In this document: positions 1 to 9,287 of the stretch, piece by piece | Layout: every line of letters begins with the position of its first letter | Numbering within the stretch: position 1 is the first letter of the stretch | Assembly: GCA_963712955.1 (NCBI GenBank) | Contig: CAVQKF010000004.1 | Location: forward strand, 310,001-374,000 | DNA length: 64,000 nucleotides | Direction of reading: 5' to 3' | From: DATFVJ01 sp963712955 | GTDB lineage: Bacteria; Actinomycetota; Actinomycetes; Streptosporangiales; Streptosporangiaceae | Program-made: the position numbers and the translations under genes | Notes under the pieces: model-generated | What the model was told of the DNA's origin: nothing | Seen by the model: the letters and a program-made list of their open reading frames with translations, nothing else | The model's database searches: none

Positions 1-349
1 CCCGAAGTGGCCCTTCCCGGATCTGGCCAGCTCGTGGAGGTCGAGGCAGTCGCGCTCATCAGTGGTGCTCACCCTACGGCATGAATTCTGGACGGGCAAC
101 TGGCCGGCGGGTGCGGGATCTTTTGCCACTCCAGCCGACCCTGGGCCAGTCCCTGCAACGAGGCCGGGGGCCCCTATCTCACACGTGTACGCCGCCCTCT
201 TCTGCCGATGCGCGTGCGGCGAGCGTTTCCAGGAGTGGCGGGGCAACTTGCGTACGACGGGTTTTATTCTGAAGTGATCGTCAGCGGCTGCCCGTTCGAG
301 GTGCCGCAGGGGCGGGCGGCGGCATGTTCGTCAACAGCGAGGGGGCCTC
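1..349. other. no gene recognised
   Basis: No frame in this stretch has a convincing start, ribosome site and protein-like composition. It may hold the end of a gene that begins outside the window. Nothing further can be supported. Confidence 0.3.
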
Positions 350-1142
350 ATGGACGACCAGATCGTCGCCTCCGATCTCGAGCGAACCCCTAGCCTGCTG
401 GACGGGCTGGAGTCCGGGTGGTACGTGGAAGGCGGCGTCGCCGCGCGCTATCAATTCGCGGCGGATCTGGAGAGCTTCCTGGCCACACCGGGGGTCGCCG
501 GATCGCCGATGGCCGACGAGATGAGGGCGGCCGGACGAGGGCTTGCGCGCCGTCCCCGACGTCGCGAGCCTGGCGCGGCGTGTGCGGGATTTCCTGCGGC
601 TGCGGCGTAAGCAGGTCACGGGCCGGCAGCAGTTCGAGTTGCCGCTCGTGGCGTACGAAATGTGGGTGCCGCCGGTCACGGGCGCGACGGGCTCCGCCAC
701 GATGACCAGCGGTGAGGGGGACAGCGGCACGATCTCCTTCAAGATTCTCGGCGTGGGCGGTGGCCCTGCGTTCGAGCAGAACGTCACGCTGGAACTCGCC
801 CGCAAGAACATCTCTAGGTCCGAGCGCCTTGAGCTGGTCGTGACCGGGACGGCCGAACAGGTAGAAGTCAGCCGCTCCGGACGGCTGGAGGCGCGCTACA
901 CCAGGCTGGCCGACCTATCCGGCGAGCCGCTGCGGCGGTTCGTTCCCCTGACCCAGGAGAGGGCTCCCCTATCCGGGCCCGGAACGGAAACGATCTTCCG
1001 GGTGGCGCTGCAGCAAGGAGATGGCGCGGCGACGTTCACGCTCAAGCTCGACGCCACTCGCTCGTGGTCGCTGTCGTTGTCGCCCCGGCTCCACGCCCCT
1101 CGCAGCGCTGAGCAGCGCCCGTATCCTGCCCCAGATCGGTGA
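350..1142 (+). pseudogene. hypothetical protein, frame-broken
   Basis: A plausible start at 350 (MDDQIVASDLERTPS) follows a purine-rich stretch. Reading is protein-like in frame 2 to about 535 and then continues in frame 3 (RAVPDVASLARRVRDFLRLRR) to 1142, so one indel near 530-545 probably joins the two parts. The second part is mostly polar and beta-rich, with a short basic segment RVRDFLRLRRKQ. No family was recognised. A metallopeptidase-like segment follows in the third frame, and all three pieces may once have been one gene. Confidence 0.35.
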
Positions 1143-1743
1143 TACCGAGGTCGAGGATTGCTTCTGGGACGAACTGGGGATCGACCCCGGCGGCGTACCA
1201 GCTCCCTCCGGCGCCGTGCCGCGACGGACGCCTCGCGATCCGGCCCGCCGCCGGTGGGCGTTCCTGCTTACCCAGTTGGCGCTTGAGTTCACCGTTCTGC
1301 ATGAGCTGAGTCACATCGTCGCCGGTCACCTGCTGTTCAAGCGGGCACGCTTGGGTCTACGGTCGCCAACCAGGGCCCGCCCGGTCAGCCCCAGGCCATC
1401 GCGGTCGCTGGAGACACAACGGCTACTTGAACTGGATGCCGATGCCTACGCCCTTAACCTGTTCACCACGAACCTCTTGAGCAGGCGCGTCTCGGCCACC
1501 CCGATCCCCGCCGACGGCTCCGTCTATTCGGCGTCGTCCCGGGACTCGACGGGTTCTGTCCACAGCGCCAAAAGCCGTTCCAAAAGAACGATCACGGTAC
1601 CAGTCTGCTGTGCCATCGGCGGCCCGCCCACCTCTCGGCACGAACCTCCGCTCATGCCGCAGACCGCGCGCTTCTGCCGTTGGGAAGCGTGCTTGGCTAC
1701 AGCCCAAGAATGCGGCGGAGTCCGCGGTCCACGTCCTCCATGA
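1105..1743 (+). pseudogene. zinc metallopeptidase-like fragment (HExxH)
   Basis: The reading contains VLHELSHIVAGHLLF, an HExxH zinc motif at 1300-1314. About 45 residues later comes LLELDADAYALNLF, which resembles the third-ligand helix (ExxAD type) of ImmA/M48-like peptidases. The upstream part (ARILPQIGDTEVEDCFWDELG) reads as protein but has no start of its own, and the C-terminal part after about 1500 turns into low-quality sequence. The piece is probably the 3' half of the frame-broken gene starting at 350. The peptidase identity rests only on these two motifs. Confidence 0.4.
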
Positions 1744-2041
1744 GGGAAGCCGGCAAGTGCCCGGCCTGGGCGTCGAGCCCGGACTTGTCGAGGGTCACCA
1801 GGGCTGCGACGTTGACCACGGAGGCACGTGGCAGACCGGAAGCGGCTGCGGGGAGGAAGACGTTGCCTGGCATGGCCGCGAGGCCGGTGTTAGAGGTGAT
1901 CACCGCGGCCACCGTGGTGTTGAGCCGGCTGACATTGAAGGGATCGGACTGGATCACCAGGACCGGTCGCCGCTTCGCGGGCCTGCTGCTGCCGCGGATC
2001 TCGCCGAGATCGGCCCAGCAAACGCTTCCGCGTTGGATCAC
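1697..2041 (-). CDS. mazF: MazF/PemK-family mRNA interferase toxin
   Basis: The 114-residue product begins MIQRGSVCWADLGE and has the RPVLVIQSDPFN strand and the VAAVITSN core typical of MazF/PemK endoribonucleases, which cleave mRNA at short sequences. The length is normal for the family. The start is GTG at 2041, which overlaps the stop of the upstream antitoxin gene (GTGA), so the two genes are translationally coupled. The partner antitoxin is ribbon-helix-helix-like. Autoregulation by the toxin-antitoxin complex is expected for the family; no operator was identified with confidence. Confidence 0.85.
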   Translation of the reverse strand: MIQRGSVCWADLGEIRGSSRPAKRRPVLVIQSDPFNVSRLNTTVAAVITSNTGLAAMPGNVFLPAAASGLPRASVVNVAALVTLDKSGLDAQAGHLPASLMEDVDRGLRRILGL

Positions 2042-2280
2042 CAGTCGTCCTCGCCAGCCAGCCGCCGCCGACCGGCGGCAACCGCGGCCGAGCTGGACTC
2101 ATCCGCCCCGGCGGCTTGAAGCGCCTCGTCGATCTGCTGAGTCAGCGAGGAAGCGTTCAGCTCGTCCAGGTAACGTTGGGCGGCGCGGGCGAAGAATTCC
2201 GAGCGGCTCATGCCGAGTTCCTCAGCTCGCCTGGTGGCCTGCTCGAAGGTGTCGTCAGGGAGCGAGATCGCCGTTTTCAT
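2038..2280 (-). CDS. mazE: MazE-type ribbon-helix-helix antitoxin
   Basis: The 80-residue acidic protein starts MKTAISLPDDTFEQATRRAEELG. Its beta strand followed by two helices is the ribbon-helix-helix DNA-binding fold, and the tail (AGADESSSAAVAAGRRR) would wrap the toxin. An upstream in-frame ATG exists at 2349, but its extra 23 residues do not match the family, so the start at 2280 is preferred. The stop overlaps the mazF start by four bases. The role is to neutralise MazF and repress the operon, which is known for the family and inferred here. Confidence 0.8.
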   Translation of the reverse strand: MKTAISLPDDTFEQATRRAEELGMSRSEFFARAAQRYLDELNASSLTQQIDEALQAAGADESSSAAVAAGRRRLAGEDDW

Positions 2281-2484
2281 GCCACTAGTATAACCAGGTA
2301 TTACCCCCCGTGGAGCGTCTTCGATGTAGCAGCCAAGCGCCGGAGACACGCAGAGTGACGCACCGGCCGTGTGCGCACCTCGGCGTCGGGGTCAGTCCGG
2401 CGGGCCCGACCGCCCGTTCGCCGCGATCGCGTCAAGCTGTGGTGCTGGTGCTGGTGGCGCCGCCGGGCGCACGCGTCGAGGGTG

Positions 2485-3195
2485 CTAGCTGTCTCGGCCC
2501 TGCGCTGAAAAAGCCTTCGCCGCGGCGGCCAGTTCGGCGGGTGAGCCGGTCATGAGTGTGCGGGCGTGCCGGGTCACCTTGTCGACGGGCCAGTCCCACC
2601 AGGCCAGCCGCAGCAGCAGCGCCACATCCTCGTCGCTGAAGCGGATCCGGATCAGCCGGGCCGGGTTGCCGGCCACGACACCGTAGTCAGGCACATCGGC
2701 GGTGACCACTGAACCGGCGCCGACGATCGCACCATGCCCGATACGAACGCCCGGCAGCACCGTGACGCCGTAACCGAGCCACACATCGTTGCCGAGCACC
2801 GTGTCGCCCGGGCTGGGCATCGCATCGACGGCAATCACGTCGTGGGTGCGTTCCGCCCACGCGCCCTCATACATCGCGAACGGGTACGTGGAGACGCCAT
2901 CCATCCGGTGGTTGGCGCCGGCCATGAGGAACCGCACGCCGGAGGCCAGCGCGCAGTACCGGCCGATGATGAGCCGCTCGGGCCGGTAGTCGTAGAGCAC
3001 GCATTCGCGCTCGAAGTTCTCGGGGTGGTCTGGGTCGTCGTAGTAGGTGTACTCGCCGACCGAGATCTTCCCGGTGGTGATGAGCGGGCGGAGGAACACC
3101 ACGCGCGGGTGCGCTGGCAGCGGATGTATCCGGGTGGGGTCCGGCGCGCTCATGCTGGTGGGCGCAGGCCCCCAGCGCCAGCCCGGCCTGCTCAT
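2485..3195 (-). CDS. hexapeptide-repeat O-acetyltransferase (CatB/Vat-like)
   Basis: The 236-residue protein resembles xenobiotic acetyltransferases of the left-handed beta-helix type. It has YTYYDDPDHPENFE near residue 50, FLMAGANHRMDG with the putative catalytic His near 95, and hexapeptide turns (DTVLGNDVWLGYGVTVLPGV, IGHGAIVGAGSVVTADV) at about 130-165, followed by GNPARLIR. These enzymes move acetyl from acetyl-CoA to a hydroxyl of an antibiotic or natural product. The start overlaps the P450 stop (ATGA), so it is the last gene of the terpene operon. It may acetylate an oxidised terpene, or be a resistance-type enzyme that joined the operon. Confidence 0.75.
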   Translation of the reverse strand: MSRPGWRWGPAPTSMSAPDPTRIHPLPAHPRVVFLRPLITTGKISVGEYTYYDDPDHPENFERECVLYDYRPERLIIGRYCALASGVRFLMAGANHRMDGVSTYPFAMYEGAWAERTHDVIAVDAMPSPGDTVLGNDVWLGYGVTVLPGVRIGHGAIVGAGSVVTADVPDYGVVAGNPARLIRIRFSDEDVALLLRLAWWDWPVDKVTRHARTLMTGSPAELAAAAKAFSAQGRDS

Positions 3196-4472
3196 GCGGC
3201 TGCCAGGGTGACGGGCAGGGATTCGAGACTATGCAGGGAGAAATTGGGTTTCCATCGGGGCTGGCCGGCGAACTCCACCGTGCCGGTGCGTTCCATCAGG
3301 CAGCGCAGCGCGATCGTGGTTTGCAGCCGGGCCAGCCTGGCACCGAGACAGAAATGGGTGCCCTGGCTGAAGCTGAAATGCCGTGACCCGGTGCGGGTCA
3401 GATCCAGCCGGTCGGGGTCGGGAAACTGGGCTGGGTCGCGGTTGGCCGCACCCAGCAGGGCCATCACTTTCGTGCCGGCGGGGACGACGGTATCGCCCAG
3501 CATGACGTCGGCCAGGGCGGTACGGAAGAGAGTCTGCACCGGCGTGCAATAGCGCAGGAGTTCCTCGACGGCGTTGGCGGTCAGATCGGGTTCGCCGCGA
3601 AAGAGGGCAAGCTGATCGGGGTGGTCGAGCAGCGCGAGCACGCCGCCGGCGATGAGGCTGGCCGTCGATTCATGCCCGGCGACCAGAAGCATGGTGCAGG
3701 TGGCGAACACCTCTGCCGGGGTGAGTGCGTCGCCGCCGTCCCCGGCCGTGACGAGTGCGGACAGCAGGTCCTGCTGTGGGTGGCGGCGGCGTTCGGCGGC
3801 CAGTTCGCGGAAGTAGGCCGCGATTTCCAGCGTGGCCCGCACACGCTGCGCAACTATGTCCGGCGGCACCAGGAAATCTGGGTCAAGCCCGAAGGCTATG
3901 ATATTGGAGCAGCGTTGGACCAGATCCCGGTCAGTCGCGGGAATACCCAGAATTTCGCAGATCAGCGCAAGGGGCAGCGGGTACGCGAATACCTCGACGA
4001 GGTCGATTTCACCAGCACCAATGATCTTGTCGAGCACGGCATTGACCTGATCGGTGATGCGTAGCCTGAGCCGCTCCACCGACCGGGCGGTGAAGGCAGG
4101 GGAGACAAATCTGCGCAGCCGGGTGTGTTCCGGCGGATTCTTTGTCAGGAAAGAGCTGACGGACCTGCCGCTGTCGTCGGTCAGCAGCCCGGCGTGATCC
4201 TCCTGGACGAGCAGGTCGCGGGTGCGAAGAGAACGCTGTTGCTGGTAACCGAACCGCGGATCAGACTGCACCGCGCACGTGTCGGCATACCTGCTGAGAA
4301 TCCAGACCCCGGCCGGCCCCCGGTAGATCGGCAGATGTGCACGCAGCCGGTGGTAGACCGGGTAGGGGTTAGCCCGGGTCGCCGGGTCGAACAGGCTGAG
4401 ACCAACCTGCTCGAGGAAGGCAGGATCTGTCCCGGGCCCGGCGCCACCGCCCCTCATCGGCTGGCCGGTCAT
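3192..4472 (-). CDS. cytochrome P450
   Basis: The intact 426-residue bacterial P450 has the I-helix oxygen motif AGHEST at residues 265-270, an ExxR pair in EELLR at 303-307, and the heme loop FSFSQGTHFCLG at 366-377 with Cys375 as the thiolate ligand. It would be soluble and need a ferredoxin and reductase; no ferredoxin gene lies beside it. The start overlaps the stop of the terpene cyclase (ATGA) and its stop overlaps the acetyltransferase start, so all three are coupled. The context suggests oxidation of the cyclase product. It stays intact although the cyclase is broken, so it may act on another substrate or the decay may be recent. Confidence 0.9.
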   Translation of the reverse strand: MTGQPMRGGGAGPGTDPAFLEQVGLSLFDPATRANPYPVYHRLRAHLPIYRGPAGVWILSRYADTCAVQSDPRFGYQQQRSLRTRDLLVQEDHAGLLTDDSGRSVSSFLTKNPPEHTRLRRFVSPAFTARSVERLRLRITDQVNAVLDKIIGAGEIDLVEVFAYPLPLALICEILGIPATDRDLVQRCSNIIAFGLDPDFLVPPDIVAQRVRATLEIAAYFRELAAERRRHPQQDLLSALVTAGDGGDALTPAEVFATCTMLLVAGHESTASLIAGGVLALLDHPDQLALFRGEPDLTANAVEELLRYCTPVQTLFRTALADVMLGDTVVPAGTKVMALLGAANRDPAQFPDPDRLDLTRTGSRHFSFSQGTHFCLGARLARLQTTIALRCLMERTGTVEFAGQPRWKPNFSLHSLESLPVTLAAA

Positions 4473-6799
4473 GAGGCGGCACCGATCCGGGCGGCAGCAG
4501 TACCCAATCCGGTGGGGCCGGAGGGCAGCCGCCAGGGTGCGGGCACCGGCGGGGGTGCCGTGGCCGCGGGCGCCGGGCCGATCCGGCTCGCCGCGGTACC
4601 CAGCCCGGTGGGACCGGCCAGCAGCAGCCCCGCCACCGAAGCCGGCGGCGGGCCGGCTGCCTGGTCAGAGTGCGATTGCTGGTCAGAGTGCGGTTGGGTG
4701 GTCAGCCCGTACCTGCTCGACGCCACCACCACATGAGCCTGGAAAAGGCCGGCGATAGGGTTCCGTAGCGCATCAATGAATTTGTCGGTACTCTCGCGAT
4801 CTGCCGTGTCCAGGTTGAGTTGGTCGGCGGCGGCGGGAAATTCGGCCGTGGAGATGTCCTCGAAGCGATGCAACCGGGATGTTGCCAGATCATTGGCGCA
4901 CGCGTAAGCCTCCGGCAGGCCGCAGTCAAGGAACCGCCGCAGCACCAGCACGGCGTTATGAATATCACCTTCTTCGTGCAGCTCCCGGCGATAGGAGAAA
5001 ACGTCGTTGATCAAAGCCCAGCCAATCGAAGACCGTTTCGATCAGCGCTTGCATCGGTCCGGCATTCTGTATTCCGGGTGGAAGGTTCAGATCCAAGATA
5101 TAATGAACCAGGTATACTAGAATTTCCCCACCACCACCCGGGCGGCGCATTTCCGATATAGTCGACCGGGTCAGGGATCCGATTCTCTATCAGGTTGAGA
5201 ATCTTCCACACAAGTGCTTCACAAGCTCTCTGGATGGCCTGAGAAAACCAGCGTCGCCAGTCTTTTGACATCTGCGGCGCGGTACGCGGCCACAAGTCTG
5301 CCACAGCGCGTTCCAGCGGGTTTAACGGGATAGGGACAGCCTCGGGACGGGAGATCGGCATAAACGCCGGCAGCCGGTCGAAAGCCGCTGTCGCGCCGAC
5401 CAGATCGCGGCGATTCTGGAATACCTGCTCAAAAAAATCTGCAAGAAAATACAACGTCGTGATCCACCGGGCGGCCAACTCGAACTTCGGGCCCGGTGCA
5501 TCGGGATGAACTAGTGCAGCGAACCGGGGCGGGTCAGCGGACTCAAAGCCTGGCTCGTCCCAGCCGGTCAGTCCCGAGCCCAGCATCCCCATCTGGGCAG
5601 CCCATTCTTTGACCCGTGGCCGCTCGGAATCCAGATTCGGGTTGCATCGCGCAGCGAACGGCATGTAAAATTCCGGGAGCGCTACCTCCGGGGCGTCCTC
5701 GTCTCCGGTCGGCGATGAAGTGAACGTCCAGGCGACCGAGGCGATACGGCGGTTGAGCCCCAGCCCGGCCGCCGACAGTCCGGTCGCGCTTTCACTCGGA
5801 ACTGGCTGACCCGGCATCCTTGTTGTAGCGGCTGGTCGTTTTTTCCCACTCCAGATCGCCGGCCATGAAGTCCTGCAGTCCCTTGACATACCTGAGAATC
5901 CTCAGGCACACATCCGGCGTCAGGCCATACTTGGCGAACATCAGTGGGAGTTCGACCAGGGCGGTGTTCTCGAATTGCTGCATCCGGGACGTCGCTAGCT
6001 CGTTGACCAGGTGAACAGCCCGCTCCAGGTCGCAGCCGAAGCAATTGCTGGACAACCATCACGCCGCTGTTCTCACCCGCGAGGAGCTCCTTTCTCATAG
6101 GAGCAGATGTCGTTACGCAGATGCATGCCGTCGGCGAACGTGTCGTTGAGCACCCGCAGCGTCCGCTTGCCGACGAGCTCGGCCGGCAGCTCGTCGCCGT
6201 GGGCGTGTTCGATCAGCATCGCTCCCCAGAGCCCGCCGCCGGTCTGGCGGCGCATCTGGACGTAATCGATCGGATTGGGTATCCGGTCCTCGCGGACGTT
6301 GACCAGCTCGCGCAAGGGTTCCTGGATCAGCGCCCCGGGTGCTCTCGGAAAACCGGCGCTGCCACTGCTCGGGCATGAGCGGGGCGGTACGCGGCCACAA
6401 GTCGCCAGGCCGGCTTCCACCGGATAGTGGTGGCCGGTACCGGAGCGGCGCCGACCGGCTCGACCGGCATGAGACTTGCCAGCCGGTCGACGTGTTCCCT
6501 CGCGCCAGCCAGATCCCGGCTGCCCGTGTAGACCTTCAGGAAATGATCGTCGAAATAGAATATCCAGATATGCCACTCAGTCAGCAGATCCAGCTCCGGA
6601 GCGGAGGACATCGGGATAGCTCAGTGCGGCGAACGAGGCGAAGTCCATGGCGTCGAATTCGGCGTTCGTCCCATACTCCTTCGTCCAGCATTCCCAGCCC
6701 GCTTGCCCACGCCTTGGAGTTCACCCTCGCGGATTCCAGATGGGGACTGCACCGGGCGGGGTAGGGCATGTAGAAATCGGGTCGCTCAAATGATGCCAT
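4469..6799 (-). pseudogene. two-domain geosmin-synthase-like terpene cyclase, multiply frameshifted
   Basis: Read on the minus strand across frames, this is a full two-domain class I terpene cyclase of the germacradienol/geosmin synthase type. The N-domain has FYMPYPARCSPHLES, FYFDDHFLK (metal site), IPNPIDYVQMRR and RNDICSYEK (NSE site). The C-domain starts near 5690 with FYMPFAARCNPNLD and has IPDPVDYI, MRRPGGG and INDVFSYRREL. The first metal motif of the C-domain reads LADFFEQ, with Ala where Asp is usual. About ten frame changes are needed; two are single extra bases in AAA/TTT runs at 5150-5152 and 5013-5015. The tail carries GPTGLGTAA twice. The start MASFERPDF at 6799 has GGTGAGG upstream. 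Neighbours are a family 2B encapsulin and a P450. Confidence 0.85.
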
Positions 6800-6949
6800 C
6801 GGTGGTGCCTCACCTTGTGATCCGGCGCTCAGGGCAATGCGGTGTAAAGCGGGACAGATCGCGGCCATCAGGACATCTCCTCTTGGTCGCGGTCAGGCCC
6901 GGCCCGGCCGCCGCCCGCGCTGGCCAGCGGGCAGGGGCCGGTCAGCGCG

Positions 6950-8352
6950 TCAGCTGAACGGGCGGGAGACCTCGACGTTCTGCAGCACGCCGAGCGCGTC
7001 GGGCACCAGCACCGCGACGGAGTAGTAGGCGCTGACCAGGTAGGAGATGATGGCCTGGTCGCTGACGCCCATGAAGCGGACGTTCAGGCCCGGCTCGTGC
7101 TCGTCCGGGATGCCCGTCTGGTGCAGCCCGACGACGCCCTGATCCTCTTCGCCGGTCCGCATCGCGATGATGGACGAGGTCCGCTCGCCGGTGACCGGGA
7201 TCTTGTTGCACGAGAAGATCGGCACGCCGCGCCAGGCAAAAACCTCGCCCCCCGGCACCTGCGTGCTGTTCGGGTAGACGCCGCGCTTGCTGCATTCGCG
7301 GCCGAACGCCGCGATCGCCCGCGGGTGCGCGAACATCAGCTTGGTGCTGCGCCGCCGGGACAGCAGCTCGTCGAGGTCGTCGGGGGTGGGCGGCCCGGAG
7401 TGGGTCTGGATCTGCTGGGAGTAGTCGGCGTTGTGCAGCAGCCCGAACTCCGGGTTGTTGACCATCTCGTATTCCTGCCGCTCGCGCAGCGCCTCGATGG
7501 TCAGCCGCAGCTGCTGCTGCACCTGGTTCATCGGGTCGTTGTACAGGTCGGCCACCCGGGAATGCACCCGCAGCACGGTCTGGGCCACGCTCAGCTCATA
7601 CTCGCGCGGGGCAAGCTCGTAGTCGGCGAAGGTCCCCGGCAGACCCGGCTCCCCGCTGTGCCCCGAGGCGATCGCGATCTCGGCCTCACCGCGCTTGTTC
7701 TGCGGCTTGGCCGCGGCCTCCTGGAACTGGCTGACCTGCGCCTGCAGCGCCGGCGACTGGCCGAGGATCGCCTGGAACTGCGCCCGCGGCAGCGCCAGCA
7801 GAACCGTGTCCGTCACCGCCACCGCGGTGTAATCCCTGCTGGCCTCGGCCGCGAGCCCCTCCGCGCCGAAGTACCCGCCGTCGGCCACCACCCCCAGCGA
7901 CGTGTCCTCGCCGTAGGCCCCTTCGCCGGCCCGGTTCACCTTGCCGTGCGCCACCACGTAAAACGTGTCGGCAGGCTGGCCGCGTTCGGCGATCACCGAG
8001 CCCGCCGCTGCCTGCTGCTGGACGAAAGCCGCCGCCAGCGAGCCGAGCGCCGCCTCGTCGGCCCCGGCGAACAGCGGGATCTCGCGCAGGCTCGGCGGCA
8101 CCACCGCGGCCTGGTCCGCGGTCTGCGCCACGGCGACCCTGCCACCGCCCACCACATAGGTCAGCCGGCGGTTCACCCGGTACGTCCCGCCGGAGACCTG
8201 GACCCAGGGCAGCATCCGCAGCAGCCACCGGGAGCTGATCCCCTGCATCTGGGGACGGTCTTGGTGGTGGTCGCGAGGTTACTCGCGGCGGCCGTGCTCA
8301 GGCTCTGCTGCGGCTGCTCCTGCGCGGCCTCGCTACCTGCGTCAACAGACAT
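6950..8352 (-). CDS. family 2B encapsulin shell protein with cyclic-nucleotide-binding domain (EshA-like)
   Basis: The protein resembles actinobacterial EshA/family 2B encapsulins, HK97-fold shell proteins with an inserted cNMP-binding-like domain. The N-arm is MSVDAGSEAAQ...SLSTAAASNLATTTKTVP (from 8352). The long open frame 8248-6950 then gives MQGISSRWLLRMLPWVQVSGG, a cNMP-type domain (IPLFAGADEAAL, then ERGQPADTFYVVAHGKV) and the shell core ending VEVSRPFS. The arm and core are in different frames: the CCCC at 8251-8254 needs one more C to restore the expected PQMQG. Either the gene is frameshifted or a base was lost in assembly. Translation from 8248 would give a shell without its arm. 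The gene lies just upstream of a terpene cyclase, the known cargo class of family 2B. Confidence 0.85.
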
Positions 8353-8905
8353 TGATCCCACCCTCCATCTCTCGCGAACCACTTTCGCGAACGCCCCGCT
8401 GATGCTTTCGCAGATGAAGGCGGCCCACATATATCCGGTATCGGCAGATAAATATGACTTCAGCCTCCATTAACTGTAACGGAATCGGACGAACTTTTTT
8501 GGCTCTGCTCGACGCGCTGACCTGGGCAGACATGCGGGTCGCCTGCCGGACCTCACCACCGGGCACGGCCGGCGGCCTGACTGGCAGCCGATACAAAGAG
8601 CCTCAGGGATGCCCGATTCGCACCTTTAGATAGGATATATCCCGGTTAGTTTGATGTCACTGGTGGGTTAGGTATTCATATGGATTCTGGGCCTTATCAC
8701 AGGTCCACTTCCCGGTGAAGTCATATTTATCTGCCGACGCGGATATGCGTGGTCTGCCTTCAGCTGCGAAAGCATCAGTGGGGCGTTCGCGAGAGATGGT
8801 TCGCGAGACATGGAGGGTGGGATCAATGTCTGCTGAGGCAGGTAGCCAGGCCGCAGCCGCAGCAGAACCTGAGCACGCCACCGCCGCCGGGAACCTGGCG
8901 ACTAC
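8267..8905. repeat. inverted repeat of the encapsulin promoter and 5' end
   Basis: The arm 8267-8463 (minus-strand encapsulin leader and first ~28 codons) recurs in inverted orientation at 8716-8905. Both arms start TGAAGTCATATTTATCTGCC, run through GCGAAAGCATCAG and TTCGCGA motifs, and share GGAGGGTGGGATCAATGTCT over the start codon. Identity is high but not perfect, so this is an old duplication rather than an assembly fold-back. The 250 bp between the arms show no gene. The result is two divergent copies of one promoter and leader. Confidence 0.85.
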
Positions 8906-8930
8906 GCTGTCTGCTCGCGGCGGGTCCAGC
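8826..8930 (+). pseudogene. 5' fragment of a second encapsulin gene
   Basis: An ATG at 8826 with GGAGGGTGGG upstream opens a reading (MSAEAGSQAAAAAEPEHATA, then AGNLATTLSARGG) that matches the N-terminal arm of the encapsulin on the other strand (MSVDAGSEAAQ...AASNLATTT). Similarity stops after about 30 codons and no shell domain follows. The frame runs on into an hpnE-like 3' fragment. This is a truncated duplicate of the encapsulin gene whose leader and start signals look functional. Confidence 0.7.
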
Positions 8931-8984
8931 CCCATTCCGGCCCGCCCTTTACCACCACTTTGGCATCGGCGACTAGCGAGTGCT

Positions 8985-9287
8985 GCGTGCATCGCTCCGG
9001 TCCGCTCGGCCGGTTGCGCGAAAGCTCCTGCCTGCGCTGCAGCAGCTGCTTCCCGCAGCCCGGGCCGCGCGTGTCCCAGATTTCTTCGTCACCCGGGAGC
9101 AGCGGGCCACATTCCGCCAGGCACCGGGGACCGTAGCGCTTCGGCCAGGAGCACCCACCCCAGCACCGGGCTTGTGCTGGCCGGGACGTGGACCAATACC
9201 GGTTGGCCGGACACGATGGAGGGAGCCGTGCGGAGCGGACTCGAAGCAGCCAGGACAGTGCTGGCGAGCCTGGGAGCAAGGCGATGA
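8985..9287 (+). pseudogene. hpnE: C-terminal remnant of HpnE-like FAD-dependent desaturase
   Basis: About 100 codons look like the end of a squalene-associated FAD-dependent desaturase (hydroxysqualene dehydroxylase, HpnE). These are LLPALQQLLPAARAARVPDF and FFVTREQRATFRQAPG in frame 1, then LVLAGTWTNTGWPDTMEGAV and RSGLEAARTVLASLG in frame 3. One frameshift near 9165 separates them and the whole FAD-binding N-terminal part is missing. The stop overlaps the start of the polyprenyl diphosphate synthase gene (ATGA), which preserves a coupling expected in hopanoid clusters. The upstream part was probably replaced by the inverted encapsulin leader. Confidence 0.7.

Noticed and set aside
4469..6799. 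Two separate terpene synthase genes
   Set aside because: The order and spacing of motifs, the continuous linker around 5690-5830 and the lack of a second start site fit one two-domain gene better.
7097..8473. Long open plus-strand frame opposite the encapsulin gene
   Set aside because: The composition is His/Arg/Leu-rich, it has no domains, and the opposite strand matches a well-known protein family.
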